Positions 47,799-50,168 of a stretch of 50,168 nucleotides of DNA are shown piece by piece. The notes beneath the pieces are model-generated. The model had not been told where the DNA came from, ran no database searches, and saw only the letters and a list, made by a program, of their open reading frames with translations. The position numbers and the translations under genes are program-made. Numbering within the stretch: position 1 is the first letter of the stretch; each line of letters starts with the position of its first letter. This DNA is from Ruminococcus sp. UBA4240 (GTDB lineage Bacteria > Bacillota > Clostridia > Oscillospirales > Ruminococcaceae): positions 1-50,168 of the forward strand of contig DGXE01000032.1 of NCBI GenBank assembly GCA_002395525.1, written 5' to 3'.

Positions 47799-48698
47799 AT
47801 GATATATACAGTCACATTCAACCCCGCCGTGGATTACGTGGTACACACCGACGGATTCGGAGCGGACGGCATAGCCCGTGCATCAAAGGAGAGCATATTC
47901 TTCGGGGGCAAGGGGATAAACGTTTCACGGGTGCTGCATGAGCTGGGGGTGCCCTCTGTGGCAATGGGCTTTGCCGCAGGCTTTACAGGCGCCGCCATAG
48001 AGCAGGGGCTCCGTGAGGCGGGGCTTGATACCCGCTTTATCCACCTTGACAGCGGCTTTTCCCGCATAAATGTAAAGATAAAGGCAGAGAAAGAAACAGA
48101 GCTCAACGGCAGAGGTCCCGAGATAGACAAGCGTCACCTTGATATGCTGCTTGAAAGCCTTGACACCCTTGAGGACGGGGATACCATCGTGCTTGCGGGG
48201 AGCATCCCAGCCGGTGTGGATGCGGACATATACGAGCGGATACTCATGCGCCTTGCAAAGCGTGACATACGCACGGCAGTGGATGCCTCAGGACAGCTCC
48301 TGCTCAACGTGCTGCCCTGCCGCCCCTGGCTCATAAAGCCAAACGATGCGGAGCTTGCCGCCCTGTTCGGCAGAGAGAGCATCACCACGGAGGAGGCGGC
48401 AGAATATGCCGCAAAACTTCAGGAAAAAGGTGCCCGCAACGTGCTTGTCTCCATGGCGGAAAAGGGGGCACTGCTCCTTGATGAGCAGGGCGGGGTACAC
48501 AGAGCCGCCGCCCACAAGGGCACGCCCGTCAACTCCGCAGGTGCCGGGGATTCCATGCTGGCAGGCTTTATAGCAGGCATATCACGGGGCTATGATCACG
48601 CCCTCCGCTTAGGCACAGCCGCCGGGGGCGCAACAGCATTTTCCGAGGGGCTGGCAAGCAGAGAAGACATAGAGAGACTAATGGGGATCAGAAGTTAG
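47799..48698 (+). CDS. PfkB-family sugar kinase, 1-phosphofructokinase-like
   Basis: 299 residues. The family patterns are TVTFNPAVDYVV at the start, FFGGKGINVSRVLHELG, IKPNDAELAALFG and NSAGAGDSMLAGFIAGI with the catalytic Asp. This is the FruK/LacC group, which phosphorylates fructose-1-phosphate or tagatose-6-phosphate. No PTS or lac genes are adjacent, so the substrate is open, with FruK preferred. It starts 15 bases after the GH9-like gene. Its stop lies in a heptamer repeat. Confidence 0.88.
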   Translation: MIYTVTFNPAVDYVVHTDGFGADGIARASKESIFFGGKGINVSRVLHELGVPSVAMGFAAGFTGAAIEQGLREAGLDTRFIHLDSGFSRINVKIKAEKETELNGRGPEIDKRHLDMLLESLDTLEDGDTIVLAGSIPAGVDADIYERILMRLAKRDIRTAVDASGQLLLNVLPCRPWLIKPNDAELAALFGRESITTEEAAEYAAKLQEKGARNVLVSMAEKGALLLDEQGGVHRAAAHKGTPVNSAGAGDSMLAGFIAGISRGYDHALRLGTAAGGATAFSEGLASREDIERLMGIRS

Positions 48699-48779
48699 GG
48701 GTTAGAGACTATAGACGGGGAGTTTGCCCAACTCCCCTACTCTTACTTTGTCTGACTCCTATCCCCTTAAGCCCTAACA
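48690..48779. repeat. Heptamer-type repeat after the sugar kinase
   Basis: AGAAGTT, AGGGGTT and AGAGACT form 7-base units spanning the kinase stop. After GGGGAGTTTGCCCAACTCCCC, a looser inverse run ends in CCTTAAGCCCTAAC, so the whole can fold back on GTTAGG/CCTAAC. Confidence 0.55.
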
Positions 48780-48782
48780 AAA

Positions 48783-48817
48783 ATCCGCCCTTTCCAAACG
48801 GAAAGAGCGGATGTTTT
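48783..48817. terminator. Bidirectional terminator between the kinase and rplL
   Basis: ATCCGC-C-CTTTCC, loop AAAC, GGAAAG-A-GCGGAT, GTTTTT; on the other strand TTTTG follows. One mismatch lies mid-stem. Confidence 0.88.
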
Positions 48818-48831
48818 TGTATGTACCGGAC

Positions 48832-49200
48832 TTACTTGAGTTCGATAGTAGCGCCTGCTGCTTCAAGCTTAGCCTTGAGCTCTTCAGCCTCAGCCTTGGA
48901 TGCGCCTTCCTTGAGAGCCTTGGGAGCAGCCTCAACAGCTTCCTTAGCTTCCTTGAGGGAGAGACCGCAAGCGTCCTTGACAGCCTTGATAACGTTCATC
49001 TTAGCATCGCCAAAGGATACGAGAACAACATCAAATTCAGTCTTCTCAGCCTCAGCGGGAGCTGCGCCTGCAGGGCCTGCTGCTGCTACTACTGCTGTAA
49101 CGCCGAATTCCTCCTGGATAGCGTCAACGAGTTCTGCGAGTTCGAGAACGGAGAGAGTCTTTATCTCTTCGATCATAGCTGTGATCTTTTCAGATGCCAT
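48832..49200 (-). CDS. rplL: Ribosomal protein L7/L12
   Basis: 122 residues. The N-terminal dimer domain (LSVLELAELVDAIQEEFGV), an Ala/Gly/Pro hinge (AAAGPAGAAPAEAEKTEFD) and the C-terminal factor-binding domain (GDAKMNVIKAVKDACGLSLK, EAKEAVEAAPK) are all typical. It forms the flexible ribosomal stalk that recruits translation factors. It follows rplJ by 55 bases. Confidence 0.98.
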   Translation of the reverse strand: MASEKITAMIEEIKTLSVLELAELVDAIQEEFGVTAVVAAAGPAGAAPAEAEKTEFDVVLVSFGDAKMNVIKAVKDACGLSLKEAKEAVEAAPKALKEGASKAEAEELKAKLEAAGATIELK

Positions 49201-49255
49201 GTTAATTACTCCTTTTCTGATAGTTTACGCTGCTATGCAGCATTCAGTGTGCAGC

Positions 49256-49765
49256 TTACGCTGCTTCGCTCTCCTTCTTGTCCTTGAGAGCGGAAAGTGT
49301 AGCGGCCAGCTTCTGCATGGGACCCTGGAGAGAGCCGACGAGCTGTGCCAGAAGGGTCTCTCTGGAAGGGATCTTGGAAAGGGCGTTGACCCCTGCCTGA
49401 TCGTAAACTTCGCTTCCGATGAAACCTGCCTTGAGGAAGAACTTATCCTCGCTCTTTTCTGCAAACTTGCCCAGAATACGTGCGGGTGCTGTCTCATCGC
49501 CTGAGGAAAGTGCAATGGCGGTAGTGCCCTCCAGGACACCGTCAAGACCTTCGATGCCTGCCTCTGCAAGTGCTCTCTTGATGAGAGTGTTCTTCTCAAC
49601 GAAGTACTTGATGTCAGCCTCCCTGAGCTCCTTTCTGAGCTTGGTATCCTCTTCAACGGTGATGCCCTTGTAGTCAACAAGAACGCCTGCATTGGCATTC
49701 TTTAAGAGCTCTGCAACCTCGGATACCCTTGCCTTCTTGGATTCAAGTGCCTGTGCGCTCGGCAT
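49256..49765 (-). CDS. rplJ: Ribosomal protein L10
   Basis: 169 residues. VLVDYKGITVEEDTKLRKEL, then VEKNTLIKRALAEAG and the C-terminal helix that holds L7/L12 dimers (SRETLLAQLVGSLQGPMQKL). The ATG at 49765 has ACGGAGGTG. The frame stays open upstream through the leader, but that part is untranslated by analogy. L10 with L7/L12 represses its own message in other bacteria. Confidence 0.97.
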   Translation of the reverse strand: MPSAQALESKKARVSEVAELLKNANAGVLVDYKGITVEEDTKLRKELREADIKYFVEKNTLIKRALAEAGIEGLDGVLEGTTAIALSSGDETAPARILGKFAEKSEDKFFLKAGFIGSEVYDQAGVNALSKIPSRETLLAQLVGSLQGPMQKLAATLSALKDKKESEAA

Positions 49766-49990
49766 ATTTTTCACCTCCGTAAAAAATGATGCTATCCCTT
49801 GAAGAAAAAGAAAGACCCAATCCAAAGGAAAGGGTCGGTACATCCTAAAACGTACAGCGATCTTTCCTCGGCAGGATTTACGTGCCGCAAAGGCTGTATC
49901 GTACACCCCAAAGTACCATGTACCCTGTGTGCCACTGCATCCTCTGCTCTCACACCTGCTGTCTTCAGAATATGATAGCCGTCTTTCGAC
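49766..49990 (-). promoter_or_regulatory. L10-type ribosomal leader
   Basis: A leader of about 225 bases precedes rplJ. Near its end GACCC, TCC pair with GGA, GGGTC (49814-49836), followed on the minus strand by TTTCTTTTTC, a terminator-like element. Length and place match the L10 leader known to bind L10-L7/L12. I could not verify the conserved core bases by eye. Confidence 0.65.
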
Positions 49991-49996
49991 TGAAAT

Positions 49997-50025
49997 ATTT
50001 TATCACAAAACCCGCCGTCTGTCAA
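49997..50025 (-). promoter_or_regulatory. Promoter of rplJ-rplL
   Basis: On the minus strand TTGACA, 17 bases, TAAAAT, at the head of the L10 leader. Confidence 0.85.
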
Positions 50026-50168
50026 TATGCTTTTCTGCATTTCGTTTATATGCACAAACTTAGTAATGTATAATGCAGAATTAAGAATGCAGAATGCATA
50101 TAAACGCCCTGACTGAGAATTGGCGGCTTGCTTTTCACCGTATGATTCAAAGCTTGCTTTTAACAAGC
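50026..50168. repeat. Spacer with tandem heptamers at the window edge
   Basis: At 50062-50103 seven-base units follow each other: AGTAATG, TATAATG, CAGAATT, AAGAATG and so on. A short relative (AGTAATG then TAATGCAGAAT) lies at 38925-38942 before the MBOAT gene. No gene is visible in the remaining bases. Confidence 0.65.

Noticed and set aside
49792..50166. 124-codon minus-strand frame upstream of rplJ
   Set aside because: It lies in the L10 leader and promoter and runs through the leader hairpin; no family match.

Overview
The window looks like chromosome of a fibre-degrading, succinate-forming clostridium close to Ruminococcus (Oscillospiraceae). This placement is inferred from gene content, not from a database search. 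The supporting signs are AGGAGG-type ribosome binding sites, many TTGACA-N17-TATAAT promoters, DivIC next to an S1-domain protein, a single-step diaminopimelate dehydrogenase, several GH5/GH9 glycanases, Thr/Ala-rich lipoprotein linkers and a soluble route from fumarate to succinate.

Region 1 (1-10.7 kb) is the standout. The 3' end of class II fumarase is followed by hdrB-hdrC-hdrA, an MvhD-like flxD, flxC-flxB-flxA, a FrdB-like iron-sulphur protein and a fumarate reductase flavoprotein. Overlaps and short gaps suggest one operon. After a hairpin, an AspT/SucE-type exporter follows from its own promoter. The order suggests malate to fumarate (FumC), NADH-driven fumarate reduction to succinate with flavin-based bifurcation to ferredoxin (Flx-Hdr-Frd), and succinate export. 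No membrane anchor or DsrC-like partner is present, so fumarate is the natural candidate for the high-potential acceptor.

Region 2 (10.7-19 kb) is housekeeping: a zinc-ribbon protein, divIC and an S1 protein, bioY, ddh, tcdA, a secreted NlpC/P60 hydrolase, rimO and a YdcF-like membrane protein. Region 3 (19-28.3 kb) mixes carbohydrate use with accessory genes: a GH5 lipoprotein, a secreted Ig/FN3-like protein behind a structured leader, vapBC, a HEPN-MNT pair beside tRNA-Leu, an orphan sugar-binding lipoprotein, a divergent AraC regulator and a cytosolic GH5.

Region 4 (28.3-39 kb) holds an orphan Phd-like antitoxin, a VWA lipoprotein, a large wall-anchored surface protein, a SpoU methyltransferase, an ImmR/ImmA-like pair, citrate synthase and a DHHW/MBOAT acylation pair. 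Region 5 (39-45.8 kb) is a complete arginine-to-spermidine cluster (speD, speA, speE, speB) into which a type II restriction-modification pair has been fitted between speA and speE. Region 6 (46-50 kb) has a cytosolic GH9-like protein lacking the family's catalytic-base motif, a 1-phosphofructokinase-like kinase, and rplJ-rplL behind an L10-type leader.

Across the window, intergenic spacers carry degenerate tandem heptanucleotide repeats of several sequence families. They often abut stop codons and in two places form inverted pairs. They are the main unexplained structure besides the fumarate locus.
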